Positions 1 to 15,000 of a stretch of 64,000 bases of DNA are shown one piece after another. Below the pieces are notes generated by a model. It saw only the letters and a program-made list of their open reading frames with translations. It was not told where the DNA came from and did not search any database. The stretch's first letter is position 1, and each line of letters begins with the position of its first letter. Source of the DNA: Syngnathus acus (lineage: Eukaryota; Chordata; Actinopteri; Syngnathiformes; Syngnathidae); NCBI RefSeq assembly GCF_901709675.1, contig NC_051106.1:7204001-7268000 (forward strand), read 5' to 3'. The translations under genes and the position numbers were made by a program.

Positions 1-3000
1 GTTTTGGACTATTTGGCCAGTCCAAGATGAAAAAGAATATTTTTTTTGTGAATTGTAATTGTTGCTGTTTGTGTACGTCACATTTCCCAGCGCTCTGTCT
101 GTTTTTTATTACGCTGCCCATGGCTATTTTGCCGCCACACCACATGGCAGAAACTCAAGCCAAGTCAGGGGTTTACTGTTCCTAACAACTTAAAAGCTTG
201 ATGTCAGCCGCCTCGCAAGATCCCAACCCGTTGCGTCATAACCCGAAGTCCGGCCGAAGCTGGCAACCTCAAAGGCGGAGTTGGCAAAGGGCCGCACGGG
301 CGGGCAGCTCAGCTGCTGTTAGCCGGGTCCGCTCGCTCCCTCCCACTCTTTAATACCCCACTTCCCTCCCTCCCGCCCGCCCGTCCGTCCCCATGAGGTT
401 CTGGATGTCTTCCAGCCACATTAGAGGAAGGGAAATCCCAGACTGTTGGTATAAGCTTTTCAATACTACAGGGAGATTATGTTATCAGGAAGGTAAACTT
501 CGCCGTTATACTACTGCTGCGCCCCCGATGCAACGATGATGATGCAGCAGTTACATACCAGGATGATTTATTTTTCAATCTTTTGATGACTTTGTCAATT
601 AAGAGTTGCTGAATAAAGGTAGTGTTGCTTTAAAATGCCCGCTGGCTTTCCTTCCCCTTCACCCCCGCCGGCCCTCCTTCACCCCTGTAAAGACGAAGGC
701 CGGCCTCGTAATGAAAACAGGAAGCGGTCCGATGCACAGATACCACTTTGGTCTTGTCTTCTGGATTTTGCGTAAAGCCCGCGAAACACTTAGGAAAATA
801 AATAGAGTGGTAGGAGAAGAGTAGGTAACCCCTCCGCCCGCGCTATCAAGTGTCTGAAGTTTTGTTGCCGGGTCACCCTTTGGCCTGGGTGTTTGGGGGA
901 AATGCTGTTAAGCTGCTAAGCCAGGTGTATTGCTCCCTTGGGCTCCCTGAAGGGGAAGCGATACATCCCTTCGTCTTTTTTTTTTTTTTTAAAGTGCCTG
1001 CACTGTGGCGGAGAAGCGCTGTCCATAGAGGGTTGCATTTCTGCTGTTACAGTGGAGCATTTAAATAAAAAAAAAATTTGATAGTGTTTTATGGGATTTT
1101 AAATGACTTGGTTTCTATTCATATCTGCCAGTGTTTACATTTTCAAACGATTATTTCTAAAAAAAACTTTTTTTTAAATAAAATACTATTGCAGAAATAA
1201 TGGAACTGCATCGCCAATCTAAAAGTTACATTACCCGCAGTCAATGATAAAAAATAAGTAATTATTAATTGAAGTGATTTGTATTCATCAATAATATTAA
1301 GATAGTGTAATTCAATTTACAGATGAGATTTTTCGAGATCTTAGCTTCTTTATCTCTTAATAAAAAGCACTTTTTTGTGCAGGTGTTCCCAGAGAATGAT
1401 GCTCAATTTTTTAAATTGAGTGTGTACTGTATTATTTAGTGTAAGAGAGTATACAGTACTTTGCTTGTGTCATGTGATTAACCCAAGTGAGGACACATCC
1501 CACTCTGCGAGGAGATGAGTGCATTGTGCTGCAAACATCATTAGATACACCAGTGACAATGCTTCTGCCCACTCCTCCTCCTCCCCTTCCCCATCCCCGG
1601 CCCAACGTAGAATTAGTCTCCATGACAACGGGGTGTCATCGCCAGGTCGAGCCCTCCTATGGGAGCTGCTCTCTCAACCGCCCTTTTATAGATGCACATA
1701 AAAGAGGCTGCCCGGGTCATTCACAAGACATGGGTGCAGGCCAGGCCAGTCCAGGCCACCAATGTTTGTCCCCTTGTGATAACCGAGTGAACTTCATTTT
1801 GGTTGGTAGACTTGTGGAGGGGCAGGGGGGGTTATCCAGAAAAAAAAAGGAAAATACCCAAAAGTGAATTATCTGTCCTGGCGCCTGAGGGGGTACAAGC
1901 CAATTTCAGAGGGGGCAGTGCCCCAATGACCTGCCCCCCTTTAGCGCCACCAATGGCTCAGTTTAGATAATTCGATGCGTGGTGATAATTGCTTTTGACG
2001 CAATCACACTTTTGATCTAGCGCACCTTCTGCAGCTCGACTTCAACTCGTAAGCATCACTCCTCAGTTCCTTATGTACATGGCAGCAGAAAAGCTGGCTT
2101 GACTGCCAGTACCAAAGCAACCATTGGGATTCCTATAGTACTGCTAGCTAACGTGGTTTTGATAATAAATCCACTTTTTTTTTTGCTCTTGACCTCAAAC
2201 CAAAGCCAATGAACCGCACGAGGCCCCCCGAGCCCGTGTTGGCCACCCTTCTAATCCTTGTGTGCAGCACAAGCAGCGTTTATCTGGTCGGGACACATCT
2301 GCAAACACTTTGAACAGCTCTTCCTCTTTTTAAAAAAAAAAAAAACTATCTGCTGTATTGGCTGCCGCTGTCCTCATGGTATGGTCTCTAGAAGTGAAGT
2401 ATTTGACTTTTTCATGCCAGAGTTTTTCCAGGCAAGACAAAAGAGAAGCAGGGTTTTAGGGGCTTGAAGATGGCGCAAATGCAAGGGAGGGAGGCTCCTA
2501 AAGGTCACAAAGGTGGAGGCCTAGAGGAGGCCCACACACTAATCTGTCATGTGCTTGTTTGCCTCCAAGCCCAAAAGTCACCTCTCCGGTCACCCGTGGC
2601 AACCCGGGCAGCCCGTTTTGCTTCCAAACGCGCGACGAGAGAGAGAGAGAAAAAAAAAAAGAAAGTCATCACGTTACTTTGGTGACAATAGCCACCATGC
2701 TTTGTGTGCGTTTGTTTGCCAAACAGACATTAGGCACAATTGGACAAGCCACTTTGATAAAGACGGTGTGGAGGAGGTGCCTTCGCTATTGTCTGCTAGC
2801 CGCTCAACGGACACCATCTGCTCTTACTAACCAACGCCGACCCTGAAATGTCATAACAAGCTCGTACGACCCAAAAGTGAAACGGTAACGTCGCGTTTTC
2901 ACAGGCTGTATAATTATATTACAGGCCACATCAACTCTCGGGCGTCACGGCGAGCGCAGGCGCGGCTTAGCTGTCATTCTTCGCTCGCGCTTGTAATAAG

Positions 3001-6000
3001 CCTGAGTGTGTTTCAATCGCCGCCGTCGGACTTTTATACGTTGGCCCCTAATCCAAATCTGTTCTAGTTGCGTGCAATACGTTTTTTTTTTTTTCTCCTC
3101 CCGTCTAGATGAGCCCCATATGTTTTGTGTACGTGGAAATGCAAGGAAAGCTGCCGTAATCCCTCTCCCTCCCCCCCAAATCTCCCCCATTTAACCCCCC
3201 AGCCCCTCCCTCTCACTCACTTTAGGTTAATTTTCACTCCTGCTGTTTGTAGCTTAATGAAGAAACAAACATTTTCACCACAACTAATTTACACCAGCAG
3301 GAAATCCCTCGTGGCATCTGCGAAGTACAAAATCTAACAACTGTGCGCCCCACTGAGAATAAAACCACGTTTTCCACCCAGCGGTCAAGTTTGGTTCACC
3401 ACCATACGTGTCAGAAGGGGTAACATAAGGATTTGGGGTTTTTTTTTCGTTTCCGCGGAACTTACATGCTCCATAAAGGAAAGGTTGAAGCAAGTTTGGA
3501 ACCCTCCGAGAATTACTTTTACCCGGAGTGAAATATTCACGCTGAGCGGAATTAACGCTGCAAAATGGCAATGTAGTCATAACACAAGTCCAAAATGTGT
3601 TCCGCCTTAACTGAACGATGATGTCATCTGTAATTACAGACCATGTAAGGTAGCCTGTGATAGCTGGCAGTGGGGGGGGGGGGCCGGGGTGGTCTTATTT
3701 AGATGGCGATAGCTGATTTTGGGGATGTGTTTTTCGCTTGTGTGAACTTTCAGGGCTCAAAGCGAAAATATGTAAGCGGATTTTGGTTTCGCATCCCGGA
3801 GTCGGTTTCCTCAAATTACCCCTTAACCTTCGGTGGGTGCCGCCCTGCAGGCGAGCCCCCCCCCCCCCCCCCCCTCCCTAAGTCGGCGGTGGCGAGCGAT
3901 GGGGATTGCGCTGCGGGCCTCAATTCCGCTTTTGATATGCATCTCACACCCAGAGAAGAAGAGCATGCATAGAGAGGAAGTGTAAGCGTGGAAGCAGGGT
4001 TTAATAAAAAAACGGCGGAGGAAAAGAAAAAGGTTGAGGGATAGGGGAGGCGGTGAGTGCAAAATCAAAACCAGACCTCATGTTTCACTGTTTGGTTTGT
4101 CATGGGACTCTGACTGCACCAAATCCCAAAACTGCCATTCCCTGTGATTTTTTTTTTTTTTCTTCCACCGCTTTTGTTTTGCCTCGACGCTCGGTCCAGA
4201 GTCGAGCGCTGAGGATTCCGGCACAGTGGGGTCCTTATAACTGGGAGCCACGTCTCTTGTTCTCACCCCCCCCCCTACTTGCTTACCTTTTCATTTCTTC
4301 CCCCGGTCTCCCATTGATATCCTCTCTCCTTGGTTGTCTGAGCGCTCCGATCCGCTTTTATGATCCCAGTGGCTCATCAAAGACTGAGGCCGAGCGGGTC
4401 AATTTGTTGCTCCTTTACCCGCCAACCTCAGCGGACCTCGTCTGCACCGCCAACCATTTACCCAGAATGCCCCGCTGCTCACCACCATCCTTTTGCCTGA
4501 CGGAAAAATTTCATACGTTTGATTGCGGGAAGTATCGTTTCTGCGTGAAAGTACACATTTAAAAAAAAACACACAGGTGACTAAATCGCCGTCTCTTGAT
4601 GTGCCAATTTTGCAGATCTCTTTGTGAAAGCGGCTGCTCCGATATTAGTATCACAGAAGGCAGCCCCGGAATGATAAAAAGCTGTACCGCATGCTGACAC
4701 AGAGAAAAAAAAAATCCAGTCGTTAGAAGCGGTGGAAAATCAAAAGGAAGAAAGAATCAAATATATAAATCCAAATGTAGGCCTTGGCTCCAGATGTGAA
4801 TCCGTCTGACTATTGATCGCTGGTGCGGCGGATTCCCAAGGCTGCGGCGTCTGACACACAAAGCGTCCCGCTAAAGCCCGGCCTAAGTATTTAGATGACG
4901 AGAGGATCCAAACTGGGTCACAGCGACCTTATCCGGTTTTCAGGTAACCGGGAAAAAAATTTAACAAGGAGGCCAGATCCTGTTACAGGACTCGGGGTCA
5001 CCCCCACCTGGAATGAGCATGCATGTTTTAGCCCACGCATACATGCACAAGCGTGGACACACATCACAGTCGGGCCTCGCTTATCTGGGCCCGGCTGCCT
5101 CGGATTTCATCCGCTTGGTTATCTCCGGACTGTACGACAACGCTTTTGGGGCGTTTCTGTGCTAAAATGGGTTGGCTTCACGTTAGGATGCGTTGATATG
5201 ATCGCCGCGGCGAGCCGCTCTGGCGACCATGCGTCCCGCCCTCATTGTGGGGGAATGCAGCTGCTGAACTTGAGGGGCGCTCAGGCCGCAATCGGAATGT
5301 CAGCCGTGTAGTACGATGGACTTTTAGTTAATGAAACCCGAGGCAGACTCAGATGGTAGTCAATATTATACGTTACTACCGCTGACCATATTAAAGCGAT
5401 TTTTATGGCCGGCCCATAAGTTTGACTTTTACAACTTTACAACACGCAACGCCTTTTGTCCTTTAAAGGCCACTGTATGCGGGGAGCCAAAGGGCCGACG
5501 CCAGTATCCTGTAGCGAACTAGCGTACGCTTTTGACAGATACATTTTTGATACTGTGGGAAAGTCTTAATTTTTTTTATTTCAGCAATTTATTTATTTAT
5601 TTAAATTACCGTCATGCTCAAATATTTTCAGGATTTAAAAATTGTCCCACAATAATAATAATAATAATAATGCATTATTATATTTTTTTAGAATATGGGT
5701 GCAGACTTTTGCCAAAAAGTTAATACCAATATGAGACTCTTGCAGCCAAGCGTAAAAAAACCTCAAAAAGAAGACTGTGTTGTCGAAAATAATACTGTAA
5801 TGCATTACATTCGCTTGAGCAGCCCTAAAACGGTTCTAAATCATCATCGGGGATATGGACTGGGGTCCTATCATGTGTAACTCTTGTCTGCGAGAAGCCA
5901 TTTTTCACCAGTGGGACGTCATCCATCACGATGGCCGAGCGCCGGCTCTTTCATTAAGTAGCCCATCCAGGCAGACAGATGTGTTGAGCAGACAGCCATG

Positions 6001-6039
6001 TTTGCCTATGCAAGAACGCGTATGAACCCGCAATCCTTT

Positions 6040-6440
6040 GGGGGAGATTAATAGGCCGCGAGCCTCTTTCCATTGATTATCTTCACGCTATCCCCTCCCA
6101 CCCCCACTTCCCCCGCGCCAGATATTAAAAACTAATGACGCCTATTGAAAGCAGAGGGACGGCGAGCCTCTTCACGGATCATTTTCGGTTTATTCCGACC
6201 CAAACGGAGAGAGGGGTCTCTTGGAGGCGTGGATTTAAGAAAACAAATGTGGCGCTGAGAAAAAGACAACGGGCGGACGGGGAGAAGCGTCCAGACCGGG
6301 GCAGATGTTAGCAATTGGGCAGCGTAGCAAAAGCATTCCGAGTGTTCAAACCTCCTAATTGCTCTAATGGAGGTGGTAAGCGCTGACAGTAATGGAGTCG
6401 TGGGGATTCGTCCCCAGCAACCTGAATTAGGGGCCACATG
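6040..6440. promoter_or_regulatory. candidate regulatory block in upstream meis2 intron
   Basis: Unique sequence with gagattaatagg, ccattgattatctt, cctaattgctctaatgg and gcgctgacagtaatgg, i.e. homeodomain cores plus a TGACAG Meis-type site. Not repeat-derived as far as I can see; conservation untested. Confidence 0.25.
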
Positions 6441-9400
6441 GTAGATGGACTTTGGGTTGGCCCCCGATCGGGCATGAAGAGTGACGTATTTCGGGAGGGG
6501 GCGTGGCCAGCAAAGAGTTAAAAGGATCCATGTGATGGCCTCACCTCTGCACCGGGCCTGGTGAAAGGCGGCAGGGTGCTGTCGGGGAAAATGACTTCCT
6601 GAGACATTACCATCAATCACCAGATAGGTCAGGCCCCCCGATCCTTCCATCAGGATGGAAAGTAAAAAGGGGGGCAGGAGGGGGGGATTAGACTTGAGGG
6701 GGAAGACTGGGTTGAGGCTTGTCGAGGAAACGGCTATCAACAGTCTCTTTCTCTCACCGTCTTGACTGGTTTATGTCCTTCGCTACGTCTTGCATCTTGT
6801 CCGATTTTTTTCAAAATGGTCATGTGCCCCCCCCTCCACACACTCAAATATTCCGCACGCAAGAAGCAAATCTGAAACGGATGGAAGGAACTGGAGAGGA
6901 AGAAAGGGAGTTAAAGAATTGGGAGATGGTCGACAGCTGTCCGACACCCACAGATGGTCTTCCTCCGACCGTGTTTTTCTGTCCGTCTTTTTTTTTTTTT
7001 TTTTTTCATAAATGAAGGATGGGATGAGGGGAGGTGCTTGGGTTACCTCAGCGAGCGGTTGTGTTACATTCCAGAGAAGGGAAGGGGTAGATGGCGTGGG
7101 GAGGTGGTGGTGGTGGAGGTGTGTGTGTGTGTGTGTGTGGGTGGGTGGTGGGGGTGGTTCAACGAGTTGTTGAAAAGAACACAGACGCTTGTCAACAGCC
7201 TCCCGAGCCGGGAAGCCATCATGCTCTCGCTTTGGGCCCGGAGGTCATTGACCCCCTTGTTGCACCCAGATAGAGAGAGAGAGAAAAAAAATCACATTTT
7301 TGTTTTGGTTTGTTTGCAAAAAAAGCAGTTCCCTGTTCCCACCATATTCTCAAATCCAGATCATAACATTTGCTTCTTGCTCATGGGCCAAACTCAAAGT
7401 TCAAAACGATATTGTTTGTAAATGTTCAAGACAAAACTAAATGCTGTCTCTCGATGGGCGATATGGAGTCAAAGCAGAAGAGCGGGAAATGGCGGCGGCC
7501 CCTCGGCGAAACAGCCCATTACATTCGAGCAGTGAAAGTTCATCAGCTTTATTAACGCCAAGGTGTATAAATGAAGTACGAATTACTCGACTTTTATGGA
7601 GTGAAGTGGTCTTATGATCTAATGTTTTAGTGAGCTGCCGTGAGCCTGAGGGGTAGGGGGTGAGCAAAGTGTGCCGAGGTCCTCTGAGTCCATCCGGCAC
7701 GGCTGGACGCTTGCCCGATTGTCGCTAACACGCATAGCTGATCGGGTTAGCTCGTAGCGCGTGGGGGACGTTTGTCGCTCGCAGCCACGGGAGTAAAAAA
7801 TTGCAGGGCTGAGAGAAAGGTTAGCCTCGCTGCTCTCTGCCGTGCAACATTTAAGAACACACACACACACACGCGTCCCGCCATCCTGAAAGAAGCGGTA
7901 AGCTGAGCTAGCTGATGGTCATCCTCCCGCGGGGCTGCTGGTTAGCTGCCAACTTCCTGCCTTGCTTTGTCAGTGGATAAAGCCCCTAACAAACGACGGG
8001 GCTGGAGCGAGGCAGGCGGGCTAGTCGGGTCAAAGGTGGCCCTTGCCCCCCTCGCTCCCCCTCCGGGCTGGATTGAGCCGAGAAGAAGAACCGAGGAACG
8101 CTCGGTTAGCTTTTCTTCTTCTTCCGCTGCACGTAGTCACGCAAAAAAAAAAAAAAAAAAAAGCTCCGCGGTGCTTTTGTCAGGTCGCCCTCGGCCGTGT
8201 TGAGCAACGGCAGGAGATAGCGTCTTGACGAGATGAAAGGAGTACTGGGAAGATGTTTGAGAGGGCCCCAAGAAATCTGCAGCCGCAACAGGTTGGGGCA
8301 GGGTAGCGCTTATTATAGGCTTGGCCGCTTTTGTTTTCATGCGTGTCGCTTAGAAGCTCCGCTCAAGTTGAACTGCTTTGCTGATTGGAAAACATTTTCA
8401 AGATGGCGATGACCCAAAACTTTTGCACGGCACACAGTCAAGCCAGTGGAGGCGAAGAAAGCAAATCTTTCTTTTCCAGCTCGCTCGCTCGCTCGAGAGG
8501 GAGGCAAAATTTGACACGGCTGACTTGAGCGCATTTAGCATCATTAGCAAACAGGAAGTTTCCCCCGCAGCTGTTTGCTGCACGGAGGGGGGGGGAGCAA
8601 ATTGGAGTGGGGGTGGGGGGGGGGGGACAAATGTTACCCACCACCTTTTGATTTTTTTTTCTGTGTGTGTGACCTGAACACACAAAAAATGACATTACAA
8701 ATGTCTTATGATATCTCTCAAATTGGTGTGACATTCCACAGTTGGCCCTCGGGCGTGTGTGTGTTGCGTTGAAGGGTGGGGGGGGGGGGTTCTTGTTTGT
8801 CCTCAGTAAGCGCTCCCGCTCTTGACGTGTCCCGAGGCTCGCCGTTCGAGCGCCGCGGCCTTTCACTGGAGAATGTGAACTCTTAAAGAGGCAGAAGAGT
8901 ATCCCAATACTTCTGCTCATTAAGTTAATGCACAATGAAAGGGAGAGCCGTCAAGTGGAAACTCTCAGAAGCTTCTATTTGAGCAGCGAGCCTCCTCCTC
9001 CTCCTCCTCTCCCCCTCCCCTCCTCATCCTCTTTTCTCCGTCTTTCTCTCACAAATGAATCTGTTTCAATTTCAACGGAAGATCAAGCCCACTTTACTGG
9101 CAATTGGCAAGTCAAACAAGGCGCACAATAGGGATTGGCCTTAAAAGGAGCTTGTGTGTGTTTTCATATGAAGTCCCCAACAAGATTGTCTCCTTGCAAC
9201 GGATGAGCTATAATGTAACACGATGCCAAGGTGATTCATTGTGTTCCCTTTGGAGCTGTTTAGAGAAATCACTGCAGTTTCCTTTCTTTTACAATGTGTG
9301 CGTACGTCATTAAACGGCTTGCGCTGTTTATCCAGAAGCTTAGTTAGCTAGCTGTTGCTCCCGATGACTTTATGACTGGCAACTGTGAGAAGTGATGTCA

Positions 9401-11919
9401 GCGTTGTTTTTTTTCCTCTCAAAATTAACCCTTTGGCTTAGTCACCACAACCAGTCTTTTAAAAAAAAAAAAAAAATGCTCTTGTAGTTTGCTGACATGG
9501 GGTGAGGCGGAAAGTCAGTCGAGCGCCGGGTGCCCCTGAGCGGGCAGTTATCACAACAAAGCCGAGCAGGGGCCGGTCGGCAAAAAAACGGGCCAAATTC
9601 CTGCCCTGTAGGACCCGGCTCCAAGCTCCGGCGGAAGCTTTGAACGACGGCTGGGAGGCTGGAGCCATGAGACGGGGCCAGACGGGTTAGCAAGAAAATC
9701 ATAGCTGCTGGGCCCTGAACAAGAAGAAGAAGAAGAACTGGAAGGGATGGAGGGGGTCGTATTGCTGCGTCGTCATTAAAATAAGATCATCTCTGCAGCT
9801 GCCGGCTAGAAATGTGATCAAAATGCAACTAGTGGCAAATTTTGATAGATCACTGGTCTCAAAATTAGGTCCACCTGCTCAACTATAATGAGCTGCAAAC
9901 ATACAAATATAAAAACACATTTATATACGTAAATACATATGTGATAATAGAATAAAATAAAATATTTAGAATACTTAATATATATAGTATGTTATACTTA
10001 ATACTGTACCAATATTAGCAAGAGATCACAAGGATAATATTTTGTAGTTTATCACTACGATAATCGAATCATTGGCAGTACCGGCGGAAGCCCCGCCCCC
10101 GTGTTTTTGCATGTATTCATACGAAGCGTAAACAAGCGCTTGTTTCTCCGAGACTGCAGGTGCGTTGGGATTGCGTGGGAGTGATTGCTATTTAGCCTCG
10201 CCGAGCTCGCAACAATCACGGGGGGCTCCTTTCGTCCTCTAAGCCCCTCCCCCTTCCCCCCCTCCTCAGCCGGTTTACCGCAACTGTAGCAACTCTGACC
10301 GAGCAGTGCGGGGCAAACAGGCGTCCTGGCGCCGCTCCAGAGAGTGGCGGCTGCGCTGCCAAGCTAGCAGGCGGATAGTCAGACACGCAAGCCTTCTTCT
10401 CTTTTTCGCCTCAGGCCGCACCGTTCGACCTTGTGTTTGCAATCATCACCATTTTTTACTGTCAAAAGGGCAATCCACTGCCAGCTCCCCCCCCCCCCCC
10501 CCCGCACGGGAGGCGGTATGCTCTGAATGTGCAGGCGGAGGGACGAGGGCGGGGTTGTAGATATCAGCGGTTGGCATGTTGTGGTGGCGGTTTGCAGGCT
10601 GGCATTGGTTGAGAACTTTTTATAAGCGTGGGCGGTTGTTTAGGTGTTAATAAGCCACAGAGTCACGTGACGATTCGGTAGGAAAAGGCCGTTCATGGAG
10701 TGCGCTCAAACTGGGCTACTTTCCAGCAACTGACTTGATTAATATTGTGAAAAACACCAAAATTGTCTTGCTGACTTTCACATAATACAACAAAAAAGTA
10801 AAAGAATGAACAGAAAATTTAACAGACTCATAATGTTCTATTTTGATTCAAAATGATTCTTTATCGTTTGATTGTTTTGAACAATAATATTATCGCGGAA
10901 ATTGTCAATTTGAGATGTTTTCGCAAATATATGACCGGCACATCTGTCAAAAATTGAAAAGTCACACAAGCTAGTAAACAATCATGATTGATTCTGGAAA
11001 AACATTTCTTGTCATATCTTTTTGATCCCCCGAGTAACATCGATATCCAGTCTTTGTCATTTGTCACCGCCACCAATTGAAACGAGTTCATATTTAAAAT
11101 GTGCCAATCTCCCCCCCCTCCCCACCCAACTGCCGCATGCAGATTTCATATTAAAATGTCATTCTTTATATTTGATTGCTTTGCTTTTCTGACAGCAAAT
11201 AATCCCATCAAGCCGCAGTCACTTTGATTAAAAACAAATACGATTCCAATCAGCGCGAAGGATATTGCTCTTTAACGACACCTGAAGCTCACAACAAAAG
11301 CCGTCATTCATTTGCCTTTTGGATATTGAAATAAGCGTTTTGAAGAAAGAAAGAAATAGATGAAGGCTAGTTAAATGTCTAAATAAATCCTCTATTGGCA
11401 TTGCAAATGTACCAAAAAGTCCAAACAAACCGTCAGGACAAAACAAGGTCCTCTTGTTGAGGTCATAAAACTGCACCTATATTTCACAGCGGTCATTAGT
11501 GGCCAATCCTTTGTGTCGTCGTGGCGACGGGGTAAACAGCCAATACCCGGCCTATTTCCTGGGAGTCATTAGCGTGGAATAGGTTTTCGCAAAGCCATAC
11601 CGCAACCTTGTGACCGCCGTCTATAACTCATGTCACATGCTGATGATGTCATTCATCAATCGGAAGGGTCCACTGTGGCCGGAGGGGGGGGTCGACATCA
11701 TCAAGCAGGGCCGAATGAAATGTGGCATAATGATCCGACTGAGGATGTTTGCGGTTCGGGAAGAGGTCCCTGAAAAAATAAACGCATATTGAATCACAAT
11801 TTAAAGGGGAAAAAAAACGCAATTGGATAATTTTTCAAAATTGTTCAGCCTGACTAGGTGTGTGCAAAAATGTGTATGTTTGTGTGCATGTCTTTAGATG
11901 CTCACGTCAGCATGGTGGC

Positions 11920-12050
11920 TTTAACTTAATTAACGGAGCGCTTTCGATCCGAGCTGACAAATTGAAGTTTCTCGTCTCGGCCGCTAATTATTTATTAGAC
12001 TGCGGTCAGGCCGCTTTTAAGGCTATTGGTCAATGCTAGCTGGGCCGAGT
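11920..12050. promoter_or_regulatory. candidate conserved element in upstream meis2 intron
   Basis: The block contains TTAATTAA (11926-11933), gagctgacaaattg, TAATTA (11985-11990), ATTATTTATTAG and ctattggtcaatg (an inverted CCAAT box) in about 130 bp of complex sequence. This dense mix is typical of developmental enhancers. Confidence 0.3.
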
Positions 12051-15000
12051 GGGGGTGTGTATCGATAGTGTCTTCCTGTGTGTTTGTGTTCTGTCCATTA
12101 AATAATCATGTCCTCTAGTCTCAGGAGAATACAGCGTAAGATCGTCAGGGCTTAGGCTGCAGCACGTTTAATACAATTCATTATCGCCCTTGTCGTGTCA
12201 CATGTTGTTTGTGTTCACACGATGATTTCATACCGTGTATGCCGAGTAGCCAAATGTCACATTGTATCAGCTTGTTGATACAGCGTCATTCGCCTTTGTC
12301 AAATAACTGTGTTTTGTTTTCCTCAAAGTATACAGCAGATGAAAAGGGCATTAAAATGGGGGGGGGGTAATATTTCAATATCAGATGAAAAAATCCAATA
12401 AACCTCATATTGTTAGGTTTTTTAATCAATTAAAATATTATATATTTACATTTATTTATTATTATGATTGTAATTAATAATACAATAAAGTCTAACCCAA
12501 AAAGATTACATAACATTAAAATGATCAACTTTAAAAAAAATGGACCAACCCAACTGTATTACTATCATTGGCGTAATCTGGTAGCATAACTGTGATTCCC
12601 GCCCATTTCTATCGCGACACGATTAACGTGAGGAGCTTACTCTGAGGTCTAAACTAAACAGTCGTTCTCCCATTTCACGGCTGCTGCCCCCTCATAACCA
12701 GCGGGCCCACCGTGGCGACTTGCTTCTCAAGTCCATCTGTTTGTGGGTGAAAATGCGTCAGTGTGTGCGTGTGACTTGTGTGAGCCCCAAAATCCGCCAC
12801 AACATAAAGTATGGGTGGCCTGCAGTCACAATCGTAAAAAGGGACGTGTTGGAGGCTGGCTGAGTGCGGCTTTTGGGGGATACAGGAGGCAGTAAGAAAG
12901 CAATCGGGGTGGTATGGGAGTGTTGGGGACATTTAAATTGCGTTACACCTCCTGCGCCACAACTTAGACCTCCTTTTAGCTGGTCTAAAAATGTGTCTAC
13001 TCTCTGAAATCAAATTGGATGGATGATGTGAAGGCTGCAGAAGCTTTAATACAATGTAAATGAGCCACTCCCCTTTCTAATCTCCGTTGCGCCTTCATGT
13101 CATTCTCACTGTTTGTCTTCCGTGCGTGCATGCGAGTGTGCGTGCATGCAAAAGGAGGGCGTGATTTTGACCGAGGTCAACGTGAATGTGAAAAGAAGTA
13201 GCGTTTGAAGCGAGTGGGGACAGGAGAGACATTACATGTTGCTGCACGCATGTGCTCATACACCTCTTAACTTTCGTTGGCAAGCCTTCGTCGTTTATTT
13301 ATAATCGGCCATTTTGTATGACAAGCTAGCCTCTGTGGCTAAATATAGCATTTAAGTCATAACTGCTCTGCCATGCTTATGTCATCTAGCCTCACTTATA
13401 TGAAATATTATTTTCACAAACATTATATAAATACTTTAGGGCTTGACTTTAGTTATTTTTTTAAATTTCCCAACAAATTCCAAATGGGAACATGTTAAAC
13501 TCAAACACCCACCAATGCACGATGAGGTGTTAAAGTGGCATATCTGTGTCATGTTTTTACTCATATGCTTGTGCCTGCACACACACACTAAGTCAATGAA
13601 GTCTCTCTGTCTGTCAAGCCAAAGAACTGTCAACGCCTAGCAATCAAAAAGTGTATTTTGCATTACGTTGTCGATAATTTGACATATCAGCAAGGACAAC
13701 ACGTAAGATTAATCCCTCCGTGCGGACAGGAGTCATTATTTGTCCAATCCGTTGAGGCTTCTCTGTTAATTGAGCGCATTCTTCAAAGCTGGTTTTATGT
13801 TTTAATTAAATAAGAGTGTACTTCAACAAGCAACACTGTGAAGAGGTTTGATAGGTAACAGGGTTGAGTAAAAACGACTAAGCTTGTTCATTAAACTTTT
13901 AACGATTAAGCGATTGAATTTAAACGATTTTAATTTGTGACTGGTTCAAGCAAAGAATACAGCCAAAAACTGCCATAAAAATTTAGTGCGGCTCTAGATT
14001 ACAATTTTTTTTGCGATCACTGCCAAATTACAAAAATTAATTAACTGATTTTTAGGAGTAGTATGTCATAGCTGTTACATTTTTGGTATGGTTGCAGTTT
14101 TATTTTTCCCCAACTTGTGTTAACCTCATTCTGCTTCTATTATTTAATCAGAAAAAGAATCCATCAAAAATCACAATTGAGTTCATTTAGCTGGCATTTG
14201 TGTGTTAATCTGCTTTTTGTATGGCCGAGCAGGTCTAAGAAGCTAGAGGGGAGAAAAAAGTCGAGTAAGACATGTAGGTGTTTGCTTTGAAGGCGAAGAA
14301 TGTTAATGGAGCTTGAAACCACCTGAAAATCGAGGAGGATTTAAGTGTCATCTTTTAAAAGGAATTCTTTTGCGTGCTGACTTGCAGGTGTCAGCTCCAC
14401 GAATATTTCTGCGCGCCGTGCGTGCGCGCGCAAACAATGTCTCATTTGTGTCGTTTGCGTGCGCCCGCCTCCTAATCTGGCCCTTAAAGACATCTGTCAG
14501 TGGCAATCATCGTTGTTTTGTCATGCTTGGTAGCCGAGCAGCCCGAGGCCCGCCGCTCACACGTCGGCCTGCGTCGCCTCCGTCGGCGTCACGGGACGGC
14601 GGCTTCGGGTGGAAACGTCTCGACTGCAAGAATGAAAGTATCCTCGCAATGAAAATGGATTTGTTTAGTGTCACGTTTTTTGTTACCTAGCAAGATCGCA
14701 TGAAAGGAAAAGCAAATTCCTTTTCGGTTACAACATCTTGTCATGCTTTTCTTTTCACTCTTTGCTGCTAGGCAACATGATGCTAAAGTTGGGGAGCCAC
14801 TAATAACACCATTAAATTATTATGCTCAGTCAGAGTAGGAATTATTCCCTCCATACTACCTGTACATGTAATTTTGAATATTGAGAAATGGGTGAAAGGT
14901 GAATCCTTAAGATTTTTGAGCAAATTCTAATAATTTGATTTCACTTGTGCTGCGCATTGAATTTTACATTAGTCTTGACTTTGTACACACATGTCGAGGC

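Noticed and set aside
1402-1420. Hairpin CTCAATTT-TTT-AAATTGAG
   Set aside because: An 8-bp AT-rich stem is expected by chance in 64 kb; no sign of a terminator or microRNA precursor.
6132-6740. 202-codon open frame on the - strand
   Set aside because: No recognisable domain, biased composition, lies within the meis2 intron, and its sequence overlaps a TAAT-rich non-coding block; judged a chance frame.
13861-13940. AACGATTAAGCGATTGAATTTAAACGATT stretch, similar to CGATTAAT repeats
   Set aside because: Too short and diverged to delimit. Similar weak traces at 31650-31760 and 53796-53850 were left out for the same reason.
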